A stretch of DNA of 64,000 bases, taken from the NCBI GenBank assembly GCA_022749755.1, contig CM040440.1, positions 1,052,824-1,116,823 of the forward strand. Reading direction: 5' to 3'. Both the position numbers and the translations under genes were made by a program. This DNA is from Azadirachta indica. Lineage: Eukaryota > Streptophyta > Magnoliopsida > Sapindales > Meliaceae. The notes below the pieces were generated by a model. The model was not told the origin of the DNA. It worked only from the letters and a program-made list of their open reading frames with translations, and searched no databases. Every line of letters begins with the position of its first letter. The first letter of the stretch is position 1. This document shows positions 21,792 through 34,070 of the stretch, in pieces.

Positions 21792-24700
21792 ACGGCCTAT
21801 ACATCTTGTTGTTCACCATTGCTTGGGGATCATTATGGTGAATTTTATTTCGAAAATAGAGAAGCTAAAAACGTACGATTTTCAGTGCCGGTATTGTAAA
21901 ATGCAAAACAAACTCAAGATACGACTTCGTTTCAAGATGGGCCATGCATGTTGTTACTTATCCTTGCGTGAGAATTATTAGAATACACTGTATTTCGATA
22001 ACGAAGAAGTTGAAAATGTATGATTATCAATGTCAGAACTGTCAAACGCGAAATTAACTCAAAAAGAGTTCGTTTCCAAACCGGAGATCCACCTTGTTAC
22101 TCCTCGTCATGTGAGAATCATTACAGTACATTTTATATTAAAAACGAAAAAGTTGAAAATGTACGATTTTCGGTGTTGGAATTGTCAAATATGAAACGAA
22201 TTCGAAAAACGACTTCGTTTCTAGATGGGGCATAGGGTTTGTTAGTCACCATCGTGTAAAAATCATTACAATCCATTTTATTTCGAAAACGGAGAAGTTG
22301 AAAACTAATGATTTTCGGTGGCAGAATTGTCAAATGTGAAACAGAATTGTCAAATGACTTTTTTTTGTAACAGCCACACATCTTGTTACTCACTATCATG
22401 TGAGGATCGTTGCAGTATATTTTGTTTCGAAAATGAAGAAGTTGAAAATGTACGATTTTCAGGGCCAAAATTGTCAAACGCAAATAGACCAGAAAAACAA
22501 CTGCACTTCCAGATAACACACGTCTTGTTACTCACTATTGCGTAAGAATCGTTGTTGTGTATTTTATTTCGAAAATGGAGATGTTGAAAATGTATAATTT
22601 TCGGGGCCAAATTTGTGAAATGCGAAATGTATCTGAAAAACAACTTCCTTTCCAGATGATACACAAGTCTTGTTACTCACTATTGCGTAAGGACCGTTGC
22701 TATGCATTTTATTTTGAAATGGGAGAAGTTGAAAATGTACGATTTTCGGGGCTGGAATTGTCAAACACGAAACGAACTTGAAAAACAACTTCGTTTCTAC
22801 AAGGGCCACACACCTTATTTCTTACAATCGCATGAGAATCATTGCGGTATATTTTATTTTGAAAACTAAGAAGTTCAAAATATACAATTTTGCAAGTTGG
22901 AATTGTCAAACGCGAAAAACGGACTTGAAAAACGACTTTGTCTTGATACGGCCCACGCATCTTGTTACTATCAATCGTGTAAGAATCATTACAATGCACT
23001 TTATTTTGATAATGAAAAAGTTGAAAATGTATGATTTTCAAGGCCGAAATTGTCAAAAGCGAAACGACTTCGTTTCGATATGGACCGCACGTCTTTTTAC
23101 TCACCATCGCATGAAGATCTGAATGGTGCATTTTATTTCGAAAACGAAGAAGTTGAAAATGTACGATTTTTGAAGCCAGAATTGTTAAATGTGAAACAGA
23201 CTCAAAAAATGACTTTGTTTCAAGATGGGCCACACGTCTTGTTAATTACATTGTGCGAGGATCATCCTGGTGCATTTTATTTTAAAATGGAGAAGTTGAA
23301 AACGTACGATTTTCAGCACTAGAATTGTAAAATGCGAAATGGACTAAAAAAACGACTTCATTTCGAGACGGGCCACATGTCTTATTACTCATCATCACGT
23401 AAGAATCGTTACAATGCACTTTATTTCAATAACAAAAAATTGAAAATATACGATTTTCGGTGCCGAAATTGTCAAACACAAAACGAACTTAAAAAATGAC
23501 TTCATTTTTAGACAGGACACATGTCTTGTTATTCACTATCGCATCAGAATCATTACTGGACATTTTATTTTAAAAATAGAGAAGTTGAAAACGACAATTT
23601 TCGGTGCCAGAATTGTTAAACGCGAAACGGACTAGAAAAACGACTTCGTTTCAAGACGGGCCATAAGCATTATTACTTACCAACGTGTAAGGATCATTAT
23701 GGTTCATTTTAATTTGAAAAAGAAGAAGTTGAAAATGTACGAAATCGTCAAATGCGAAACGGACTCGAAAAATGACTTCGTTTTTAGACGGGACACGTAT
23801 CTAGTTACTCATATCGCATGAGGATTATTGCGGTGTATTTTAGTTCGAAAAAAGAAAAGTTGAAAATGTACGATTTTCGAGGCAGGAATTGTCAAATGCC
23901 AAACAAACTCAGAAAACGACTTTGTTTCTACAAGGGCCACATGCCTTGTTACTTACCATTGCGTGAGTATCATTGTGGTGCATTTTATTTCGAAACTAAG
24001 AAGTTGAGAATATACTATTTTTGGTGCCGAAATTGTTAAACGCAAAATAGAATCGAAAAATGATTTCATTTCCAGAGGGGACACACATCTTGTTACTCAT
24101 TATTGTATGAGGATCCATACGGTGCACTTTATTTCGTAAATGGAGATGTTGAAAATATACAACTTTTAGTGCCAGAATTGTCAAATATGAAACGGATTCG
24201 AAAACCGACTTTATATTAAAACAGGCCATGCGTCTTATTACTTATCATCGTGTGAGAATCATTACAGTGCACTTTATTTCGATAATGAAAAAGTTAAAAA
24301 TGTACGATTTTCGATATCAGAATTGTCAAATGCAAAACGAACTCAAAAAATGATTTCGTTTCTAGACAAGAGACATCCCTTGTTACTCACCATCGTGTGA
24401 GATAATTGCGATGCAATTTATTTCAAAAACGGAGAAATTGAAAAATGTACAAGTTTCGGAGTCAGAATTGTCAAACGCAAAACGAAATCGAAAAACGACT
24501 TCGTTGCAAGTCATGCCACACGCCTTTTTACTCACTATTACGTGAGGATCATTGCGATGCATTTTCGAAATAAAATGGAGATTTTGAAAATGTATGATTT
24601 TCGTGGCCGAAAATGTCAAACGTAAAACGGACTCAAAAAATGACTTTGTTTCGAGATGGAAGACATGCCTTGTTACTCTTCATCATGTGAGAATCATTGT

Positions 24701-25657
24701 AATGCATTTTAGTTCAAAAACAAAAAAGTTGAAAATGTACGATTTTCGGTGTCTAAATTGTCAAACGTGAAACGGACTCGAAAAACAACTATGTTTCGAA
24801 ATAACTGCACGTCTTGTTACTCACAATCACGTGATGATCATTATGGTGCAATTTATTTTGAAAACGAAAAAGTTAAAAAAGCACGATTTTCAGTGCCAAC
24901 ATTATCAAATAGGAAATGGACTTGAAAAATGGCTTCGTTTTGAGACGGGCCACACGACTTATTACTCACTATCGCTTGATGATTATTACAATGCATTTTA
25001 TTTCGAAAAGGCAGAAGTTGAAAACCTATACTTTTCGGAGCCAGAGTTGTCAAACACGAAATGGATTCAAAAAATGATTTCATTTTGATCCGTCCACGTA
25101 TCTTGTTATTCACCATCGTGTGAGGATCATTGCGGTACATTTTATTTTGAAAACGAAAAAGTTGAAATGTATGATTTTCGAGCCCAAAATTGTCAAACGC
25201 AAAATGGACTCGAATAACAACTTCGTTTTCAAAATGGACACAAGTCTTGTTACTCATTATTGCGTGAGAATCATTACTAGGCATTTTATTTTGGAAACGG
25301 AGAAGTTGAAAATATACGATTTTCGATGCTGAAACAGTTCAACGCAAAACAGACTCAAGAAACGATATCGTTTCGAGACAGGCCTCACAACTTGTTACTT
25401 ACCATTACCGTACACCTTATTACTTACCTTCGTGTGAGGATCATTGTGGTGCAATTCAATTTAAGAACGGAGAAGTTGAAAATGTACGATTTTTAAGGTT
25501 GAATTGTCAATCACGAAACAGACTTGAAAAACGACTTTATTTCCAGAAGGGCCACGCGCCTTATTATTTACCATTACATGAGAATCGTTACGGTACCTTT
25601 TGTTTCGAAAACAGAAATAATGAAAATGTACAATTTTCAAGGTTGGAATTGTCAAAA

Positions 25658-25768
25658 GTGAAATAAACTTGAAAAACGACATTGTTTCGAGAAAGGTGAA
25701 ATAAACTTGAAAAACGACATTGTTTCGAGAAAGGTGAAATAAACTTGAAAAACGACATCGTTTCATGG
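25658..25768. repeat. 38-bp triplication inside one monomer
   Basis: A block starting GTGAAATAAACTTGAAAAACG occurs at 25658, 25696 and 25734, an exact 38-base period, the third copy being partial. It lengthens one monomer and breaks the 145-bp register. Confidence 0.92.
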
Positions 25769-26979
25769 TGTATTTTATTTTAAAAAATTGAGAAGTTGAA
25801 AACGTACGATTTTCAGTGCCAAAATTGTAAAACATGAAATGGACTTGAAAAACGACTTCAATTGCAGACGTGCCACACGTTCTGTTACTCATCATCACCT
25901 ACGAATCATTACAGTGCACTTTATTTGGATAATAAAAAAGTTGAACATGTACGATTTTCGGTGCTGAAATTGTCGAATACAAAATGAACCCAAAAAGACA
26001 ACTTCATTTCCAAACTGGAGACACGCCTTGTTACTCATTATCACATAAGAATCTTTGCGATGCATTCTATTTCAAAAATGGAAAAGTTGAAAATGTACAA
26101 TTTTCGGCGTCGAAATTGTCAAACGCAAAACGGACTCCAAAGCGACTTCGTTTCAAGGCAAGTCAGTCACACGTCTTGTTACTTACTATCGCGTAAAGAT
26201 CATTACGGTGCATTATTTTTGAAACATAGAAGTTAAAAACATACGATTTTCGGTGCCGAAATTGTCAATCGAGAAATTGACTCCAAAAATGATTTCGTTT
26301 GAAGACTGGCGGCACACTTTGTTGAAAATGCACGATTTTCAGGGCTAAAATTATTAAACACAAAATGGACTGAGAAAATGACTTCGTTTTCAGGCGGGGC
26401 ACACATCCTATTACTCATTATCACATGGGGATCATTATTGTACAATTTTTTTTCAAAAACGGTGAAGTTGAAAGGTACAATTTTTTGTACCGAAATTGTC
26501 AAATGTGAAACAAAGTCGAAAAATGATTTTGTTTCGAAACAGGCCACGTGTTTTGTTACTCACCATCGAATGAGAATCATTATAGTACATTTTATTTTGA
26601 ATATGGAGAAGGTAAACAGGTATGAGCTTCGGTGCCAGAATTTTCAAACACAAAACGGACTCAAAAAATGACTTCGTTTTGAGACAGTTCACACGTCTTG
26701 TTACTCATCATTGTGTGAAGATCATTGTGTTACTTTTTATTTTGAAAACAAAAAACTTGAAAATGTTCGATTTTTGGGACTGAAATTATCAAACACCAAA
26801 CGGACTCGAAAAACGACTTTTTTTCCAAACAGTGCATACTTCTTGTTACTAACTTTCACGTGAGGATCATTACTATGCATTATCATTCGAAAATGGAGAA
26901 GTTCCAAGGTACGAACTTTTGTACCAAAATTGTCAAATGCAAAATAGACTTGAAAAATGATTTTATTTCGAGACGGGTC

Positions 26980-27750
26980 TGACATGGGAGTATCCAAACA
27001 TCAAGACCAGAACTTAAGTGCCAATATATTCAAGAAGATTACCCTAATTTACGAAGTTATGAAGACACTGTCAAAGGGATAATTTCGGAATTTAAGCTGT
27101 ATTCACTGAAGTAATATTTCAGAATGAGGTTGGTGCCACTAGAAAGTTGAAGAAGTAAGCTTTCTATAGAACTTTACGGTTTAGCATTTAGAGTTCTCTA
27201 GAGATAGTTATGATAATTTCTTCACAACATGTTCATTTTCAAAGCAGAATCAGGATGCACCGAATTCAAAGATTTTTTAACTTAAATTCAATTTGTTTTG
27301 TTTAATTTCTAAATGATAAAATGATTTGGTGAATTGTAATTCAAAGTCTTAGCTGTTTTGGTTATTTTCAAAGAATTTTAAATGTTTGTATTCATTTGTC
27401 AAAATTAGATAATGGTTGTTGGCCTAATCATTGAAATTTCTAAGGATTGTTGGCCTAATCTTTGACATTTCTTTCCTTGTAAGAGCCTATACAAAGGTTT
27501 TAAGCTTGTAGTTTCGGAAGAAAGTTGTTTTGAGTTGAGTTTAATTAAAATTCGTGTGTTTTATACTCTGTATCTCTTGGAAAATTTCCATAGAGTGGTG
27601 AATATTTTTTTTATTTTTACAACCCTTAGCAGCAAATGAGGCTGGTATTTCTGTATCCCATTTGTTGTAAACTTTAGAAAGGGAACTTGTTTCAACCCTT
27701 ATTTAGTAAAAAACCTAAATCCCCACACAAACCCCCATTATCCGATATTA
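26980..27750 (+). repeat. B1 5' LTR (771 bp)
   Basis: It starts TGACATGGGAGTATCC in a satellite monomer and ends at CCGATATTA, where B2 has CCGATATCA; the terminal CA is mutated. A TATA-like CCTATACAAAGG near 27487 is degraded compared with B2 (38271-38278). Confidence 0.88.
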
Positions 27751-27753
27751 ATT

Positions 27754-27765
27754 TGGTATCAGAGC
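27754..27765 (+). other. B1 primer binding site (tRNA-iMet)
   Basis: TGGTATCAGAGC, complement of initiator tRNA-Met, three bases after the LTR end. The gag ATG (27776) follows closely, so the leader is very short. Confidence 0.88.
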
Positions 27766-27775
27766 TCAAGGTTCC

Positions 27776-29570
27776 ATGGCTACCCGTCGTAGCCAAAAAC
27801 AATCTAAGGAAGGTCCTTCAAACACACAAACTGATCCTCATGATGCTCTAATGGCAGAAATGAGGAGACAAATCCAGCAACTTCAACAACAATTGGAGAC
27901 ATTTGAAAATCAAGAGAGAATTCAGCAGCATATAGAACCTGTCCATTAAGCTCTTAGTGAAGAAGAAGTGGGCTTAAATCCTTTTCACCATGTTCCAAGT
28001 CGTTTGTCAAGTGGCAGCAGCACTCCCCCACACCCAAGAGAATTACGAAACTTTCTTTTGAAAAAGATTTCAATATAAAAGTTGATATTCTAGATTTTGA
28101 AGGAAGGATGCAGCCGGAAGAATTTGTTGATTGGCTCCACACCATTGAACGAATCTTTGAGTTCAAGGATGTTCATGAGCATATGAAGGTGAAGCTTGTT
28201 GCCATCAAGCTAAAGAAGCATGCATCTTTATGGTGGGAAAATCTCAAGAGACAGAGAGTACGTGAAGGAAGAGGTAAAATTGTCACTTGGGAAAAGATGA
28301 AAAGGGAACTCAAACAAAAATATGATACAAACCTCGCCAATATCGTGACGAAACCCAACACCAAATGTAGTAAAAAACCCTAAGATTTCCCCAAAATGCA
28401 AGTTTATAGAGTTTTGACCCGATATCTATCTAGATAAGAACCAAGACTATGATTTACTCAAACATCACATCAAGAATCCTTAAGAAAATACTTAAGAATA
28501 TAGATAATAAGTTTGGTTGTTTTGAATGCCACAAGAAATTAAACTTAGAGTTCAAGAACAAGAACTTATAAGAAATAATTTAACACTCAAAATTGCCTTC
28601 TTATTTCAAGAAATGAAAGCCTTTTTATAGGCAAATACAAAGGGAAAATATCAAAAGTTAAGTTATCAATCTTACCTAACAATTTGACAAAATAAATTCA
28701 AATTTTATGATTTTTAAAACCTACAAATTTCAAATATGAAAACGTAAGCAATAACGTCATATATATATGACGTAAGCCATGACGTCGAATGTGTATGATA
28801 TAAGTGATTACATCATTTTAAGATTCTTAAAATTACATAACTGGACTATAATTTTCGAACATTTTTATATTAGTCTTCTTAGCTGCAGTCGCTTGAATGA
28901 TGTTCACTGAGCCTAATTCTTCAAGACGTGTATCTGGAATTGTATTTGAATCACACATCTTTTTAATTAATCCATTTAAAGCACTTTCCAATGTCTTGGC
29001 TCTAGCTCTTGGAATCAGTCTACTCGGCACGTTTAGTGAATCATATAGATGCTGTAATTGAGTGTCTTCAACCTTATGTCTGAAGTTTTCCTCTTGTTTA
29101 TGGGGTTGCACAACTTCGTTTGCATCAAAATACTTACCGGAAAATTAACGGCAAGATATTTTCTTAAAGTTTCACAATTTCAAGCAAAAAGATCTGTTTG
29201 CGGAAGAATATAATGCTGAATTTGATTACCCTTTGTTGAAGTGCAATATTGTTGAACCGGAAGAACAAACAATTGCTCGTTATTTAGGAGGATTGAGATC
29301 AGAAATTGGAAATATAGTCCAATTGTAACCTTATTGGAGCTACAATGATGTGTGTAGACTGGCTCTAAAGGTGGAGAAGCAACAAAGAGAAGCACGAGGG
29401 AGTGGTACTCGTTTTTCAGCCCGTGACATCACTTCCAATTGTGGGAACACCTCAATTTCCAGAAATACTTCTACCGGGAAATCAGCAACCAAGCACAAAT
29501 TCTCGACGATGCTTCAAATGTCAAGGTGTTGGGTATATTGCTTCCGAACGTCGTAATTGCAAAATTATCA
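27776..29570 (+). pseudogene. B1 gag, interrupted by a solo LTR
   Basis: It begins ATG GCT ACC CGT (MATRRSQKQ), as in B2. A stop (TAA) falls within PVH*A near 27948, followed by a frameshift near 28050. The capsid part MQPEEFVDWLHTIERIFEF and HASLWWENLKRQR is at 28108-28320. The solo LTR splits it, and homology resumes at 29133 (LPEN-equivalent). The zinc knuckle near 29505-29560 reads CFKCQGVGYIASERRN, so the His and last Cys ligands are lost. Confidence 0.86.
28323..29127 (-). repeat. Family A solo LTR A8 (805 bp) with target duplication AAATA
   Basis: Runs from TGATACAAACC to GTTTGCATCA. AAATA precedes (28318-28322) and follows (29128-29132) it, and removing the LTR plus one AAATA rejoins the B gag reading seen in B2 near 37430. 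It carries the Pol-tail coding part (28833-29111) and an intact as-1-like pair at 28768-28785. A solo LTR is the product of recombination between the two LTRs of a full element. Confidence 0.95.
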
Positions 29571-31952
29571 CACTTGTTGAAGAAGATGTTTATGAAGAAA
29601 TTGATAGAGGTCCACAATTTGATGCTGAAGTTCCAAAAGAAGTAAAACAAGATGATGGGGAATCCCTTGTTATGCAGCGAAGTTTGAGCGTTGCATTTGA
29701 AGGAGAAGATTGGTTGCAAAAGAATATTTTTCACACAAGATGTACTTCTAATGACAACGTTTGTAACGTCATCATTGATGGTGGCAGCTTTGAGAATGTG
29801 GTGTCTACTGAAATGGTGGAGAAGTTGTGCCTCAAAACTGAGCAACATCCTCAACCATACAAACTTTCTTGGCTTCAAAAGGGCAGTGAGATAAAAGTAA
29901 ACAAACATTGTCTTGTTTCGTTTTCAATTAGAAAAAAATATATGGATGAAATTTGGTGTGATGTTGTGCCCATAGATGCTTGTCATTTACTTTTGAGAAA
30001 ACCTTGGCAATATGATAGAAAGGTTATGCATAATGGGTATAAAAACACTTATACTTTTGTTAAAGATGGAACAAAGATAGTTTTGGGTCCACCGAAGATG
30101 GAAAATATTCCTAAACCAGTAAAAGGGGAGGGAAACAATTTGCTTGTCATATCGGAATGACGAAAAGAGTTGAATTTAGGGAATGAAGTTTATGTTCTAG
30201 TTGTGTTTGAGAAAAATGAAGATGGCAATGAACCACCACATATCATGAAGCAACTTATTGAAGAGTTTCATGATGCTGTTCCAGAGGAGATCCCACCTGG
30301 ACTTCCTCCGATGAGAGACATTCAACATTGCATTGATCTTGTACCAGAAGCTGTTCTACCAAACAAGGCGGCTTATCGAATGAGTCCAAAAGAGCATGAA
30401 GAGTTACAAACACAAGTTGATGAGCTGATTGCAAAGGGATTGGTTCGAGAAAGTAAGAGTCCTTGTGCTGTCTCTGCACTTTTAGTATAAAAAAAAGATG
30501 GATCGTGGCGTATGTGTATTGATAGTAGAGTGGTAAATAAGATAACAGTTGATTATTGCTTTCCAATTCCACACCTAGATGATCTTTTAGACCAACTTCA
30601 TGGGACTAAAATCTTCTGAAAGATTGATCTTCGGAGTGGCTATCATCAAATCAGAATTGTGCTTGGAGATGAATGGAAAACTTCGTTTAAAACTCGAGAT
30701 GGGCTTTACGAATGGATGGTGATGCCCTTTGGTCTCTCTAATGCTCCCAATACTTTTATGTGATTGATGAGTCATGTTTTCAAGCCTTTTATCGGAAAAT
30801 TTGTTGTTGTGTACTTTGATGATATTTTTGTATACAGCAAGGATGAAGAACAACATATTAACCATCTCCGTCAAGTGTTCAACACAATGCGACAACAAAA
30901 GTTATATGCTAATTTGAAGATGTGTGAATTCTTTACTAACAGCCTAGTCTTTATGGGCTATGTTGTATCTAAAGAAGGCATCAAGATGGATTCCAGTAAG
31001 GTAGAAGCAATCCTCAACTGGCCAACGCCTAAGTCTTTGCATGATATTCGAAGTTTTCATGGCCTTGCATCCTTTTATCGGCGTTTTATTAAACAATTTA
31101 GCACAATTGTTACTCCAATTACTGAGTGTCTTAAGGGAGAAGCTTTCAAATGGACAAAAGAAGCACAAAGGAGCTTTGACACTATCAAAAGTAAGGTAAT
31201 TCAAGCACTCATTCTTTCACTTTTAGATTTTAACCAAGTGTTCGAAGCTGAATATGATGCATCAAATACTAGAATTGGTGGTGTTTTGAGCCAAGGAAAC
31301 AAACCAATTGCTTTATTCAGTGAGAAACTAAATGAATCTCACAAGAAATATTCTACTTACGATAAGGAGTTGTATGCAATCTGTCGCTCTTTGGTTCATT
31401 GGAGTCAATATTTTCTTTCAAAACCATTTGTTCTCTATTCAAATCATGAGGCCTAAAAATTCATCAACAGCCAACAGAAGCTAAATCGAAGACATGCTGG
31501 AGAATTTCTTCAATCTTTCAACTTCACTATCAAGCACAAATCTAGAGTTCAAAATGTTGTAGCTGATGCACTTAACCGAAAACATTCCTTGCTATCCTCA
31601 ATGTAAGTGAAAGTCATAGGCTTTGAAGTCGTGAAAGAATTATATGCAAGTGATCCAAACTTTGGCAATATATGGGCAGAATATTAAAGTCATCCTTACA
31701 AGCAATTCTTGAGGCAAGAGGGCTATCTCTTTAAAGGTAATTGTTTGTGCATTCTTCGGTGTTCTTTAAGAGAGTTTATTGTCATGCAAGCTCATGACAG
31801 TTGTGTTGGAGGTCACTTTGATAAAGATAAAACACTTGCTCTCTTGAAAGATAAGTTTTTTTGGCCAAAGATGGGATGCGATATGATGAAGCATGTGGAA
31901 AGGTGTAAGATCTGCCATGTTGCAAAAAGTCATGGACAAAATACGGGTTTGT
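29571..31952 (+). pseudogene. B1 protease-RT-RNase H-integrase start
   Basis: Protease NVIIDGGSFENVVS at about 29770, active-site DGGS intact; HLLLRKPWQYDRK follows. [14 protein letters not shown] (30430-30486) then a stop; [12 protein letters not shown]; a stop at 30762; YFDDIFVYS (30810-30835) with the catalytic YxDD intact; [12 protein letters not shown]. RNase [31 protein letters not shown], with a stop near 31456. Integrase zinc domain: HDSCVGGHFDKDKT and CKICHVAK (31785-31935), ending at the D4 LTR. Five or more breaks; the rest is clearly colinear with B2. Confidence 0.88.
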
Positions 31953-33328
31953 TGATAAATCAATATTTGTCCTAATATTTTGTTATGTTTATGTCCTTTA
32001 TTTATGTATTTTATTTTAAAATTTTATTACTTTGAGCTTCTTTTTATTATTTGTAGGAATTATTGTAGAAAACTCAAAAACAAATCCAAGATGCTGGAAG
32101 GCCCGTATTTGCTAAACATAGTCCGTATTTTCTAACATAACTTTATCCTCAATACTCGTATTTGGGTGATACAAAATAATTTGAAAACTAGACATAATGA
32201 TTTACACTACATTTTAAAATAAAAAGCAAATATTGAAGTTTTAAGGGTCAAAACTCCAGCTGGAAAGAAGACAATTGGGGGGATAGATTTTCCTTGACAT
32301 GTGGGAGTAAATTTTGAATAAGTTGTTGACAAAATCAGTAAGAGGGATGACTTTTGGATAGGCTGCTGGTGTTGAGAACGAATTGGGGAATAATTTGACC
32401 AATAAGAGGGTTTTCTAAAGAGGGAGTTTTTGATTGAGGGGTTAGGATTGCTAGATTGAAGAGGACATTCTTACTGGGCAGAATTATCATCTTTTTCAAA
32501 AACTTGGTGGTGAACCTTCAAAAAAGGGAAGCTTTCTTTTAGTTTGTTTATTTTTCAAATATGTTTAGAACTTTTGTAATTAGATTCATAGATTTGAATT
32601 TAAGAATGGAAGTGTAAACATATTTTGGGAGTTTGGCTTTGCTATTGAAATGGTATTGAATATTTTGTGAAACGTGATTAATTTGAAAGTTGAGATTATT
32701 TTTTGTTGATTGATCTGTATAATTTTGATTATTTATTGTGGATTTGCTATCTATTATTTGTGATTGAAATTAATTTGAGAATTAAGGTGTTAGAAACATC
32801 ATTTTACCTTAATTAAGCTCTTTTGAATAAATATTTAAATTGAATCAATTGAATTGGTTTGATTTAAATGGTTAAATGATTTTTTTGTAACAATACAATT
32901 AATTAAGTAGAAGCCTTATATCAAGGATATATTTAATTAATTGTAAGTGAGAATTACCATGATCATTGGAATTCTCTAGTTTTAGTGGAAAAATTAATAA
33001 TCTAAAATACATAATGGTTGTTTAATTCACCTTATATTTTAATATCAGATTAGATAACTAGCCAAACCCCATCTAATTTAATTGAATTCAACAAAATTTT
33101 ATAGATTTTAAGTTCTTGTAATTTATCTATTTAATTACTTCAATTGAAATAATTTGAAATTGTAATTTAATTGCATTAGAGTATTTACGATTTTATATTT
33201 GCTTAAATTAGTAATTAACAGAAAATAATAAGGATTTAAACAATTGCAATTCCGCGAGAGATCGACCTCGGGTGAACTTATTGTTAGCTATTAATGATTC
33301 GTGCACTTGCGAGCATTTAAAATTTGCA
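31953..33328 (+). repeat. Athila-like LTR D4, plus orientation
   Basis: It starts TGATAAATCAATATTTGTCC and ends AAAATTTGCA, and is about 1376 bp, the full length of the D1 3' LTR. Left neighbour is B1 integrase, right neighbour is a family A RT fragment. The flanks (TTTGT and TATCA) do not match, so it is not a simple solo LTR; one side has been exchanged or deleted. Confidence 0.9.
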
Positions 33329-34070
33329 TATCATAATCCCGAGGAGACAAAGGAACTTCAACAACAAGTTAATGAGCTGATGGAGAAAGGGTATGTTAGA
33401 GAAAGCATGAGTCCTTGTGCGGTTCCGGTGCTACTAGTGCGTAAGAAAGATGGGACATGGAGGATGTGTGTTGATTGCCGAACTGTCAACACTATTACGG
33501 TAAAGTATCGACATCCCATTCCTCAATTAGATGATATGTTAGATGAATTGCATGGATCTTATGTGTTTTCTAAAATTGATCTTAAGAGTGGATAGCATCA
33601 AATTAGGATGAAAAAAGGAGATGAGTGGAAAACTGCATTTAAAACAAAATATGATTTGTATGTATTCTTTTTGGGTTAACTAATGCATCTAATACTTTCA
33701 TAAGACTCATGAACCACGTTTTGCGTGCTTTCATTGGCAAATTCGTAGTAGTCTATTTTGACGATATCTTGATTTATAGCAAAAACTTGAATGATCATGT
33801 TGAATATTTAAAACTTGTTTTAGAGATTTTAATGAAAGAAAGGTTATTTGCTAATTTTAAGAAATGTAAATTTTGCACGGATAAGCTTGTGTTTCTTGGT
33901 TTTGTTGCAAGTGCTAAAGGGATTGAGGTCAATGAGGAGAAGGTGAAGGTAATTCAAGAATGGCCAACGCCTACATCGACGAATCAAATAAGAAGCTTTC
34001 ATGAATTGGCCAATTTTTATCGGCGTTTTGTTCAAGATTTTAGTAGCATAGTTGCACCATTTAAATCAAA
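33329..34070 (+). pseudogene. Family A RT fragment A3
   Basis: Encodes [54 protein letters not shown] then a stop, a frameshift, [12 protein letters not shown] with YFDD intact, GFVASAKGIEV and ANFYRRFVQDFSSIVAP. It is the RT of a family A element with the finger and palm parts only. It abuts the D4 LTR on the left and B2 integrase on the right with no LTR, so both ends are rearrangement junctions. Confidence 0.88.

Larger units (their letters stand above)
21028..26979. repeat. 145-bp satellite array S1, about 41 monomers
   Basis: The landmark GAAGTTGAAAATGTACGATTTT recurs at 21136, 21281, 21426, 21571, 21716, 21861 and 22006, each 145 bases apart, then with a 143- and a 145-base step. The monomer order is GAAGTTGAAAATG, ACGATTTTCGG, GTCAAACGCGAAACGGACTCG, AAAAACGACTTCG, GAGACGGGCCACACGTC, TTGTTACTCACCATCGCGTGAGGATCATT, GCATTTTATTTC. 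Monomers differ mainly at CG sites. Isolated defects include short deletions near 23740 and 26315. The array ends at B1. Other arrays of the same satellite lie at 40395-43358, 51748-53293 and 59824-61585. Confidence 0.96.
26980..31952 (+). mobile_element. Ty3/gypsy element B1, 3'-truncated
   Basis: 5' LTR at 26980-27750, perfect tRNA-iMet primer site, gag, protease, RT, RNase H and the start of integrase on the plus strand. It carries an 805-bp family A solo LTR (28323-29127) inside gag. It is cut at 31952 by the D4 LTR within the integrase zinc domain, so 3' pol and 3' LTR are missing. It is similar along its whole length to B2, which lies inverted 2.1 kb away. Confidence 0.9.

Noticed and set aside
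22709..23233. A 174-codon minus-strand frame and dozens of 60-145-codon frames on both strands within the satellite
   Set aside because: They follow from the repeat: 145 is not a multiple of three, so frames shift from monomer to monomer, and similar peptides appear on both strands in every array. No start, domain or conservation of frame.
21028..26979. CRISPR-like spaced repeats
   Set aside because: The whole 145-bp unit repeats without unique spacers; this is a satellite in a eukaryotic genome.
33272..33595. A 107-codon frame fusing D4 LTR sequence to RT residues
   Set aside because: The Met and first ~20 codons come from noncoding LTR; it is a chance fusion at a rearrangement junction.
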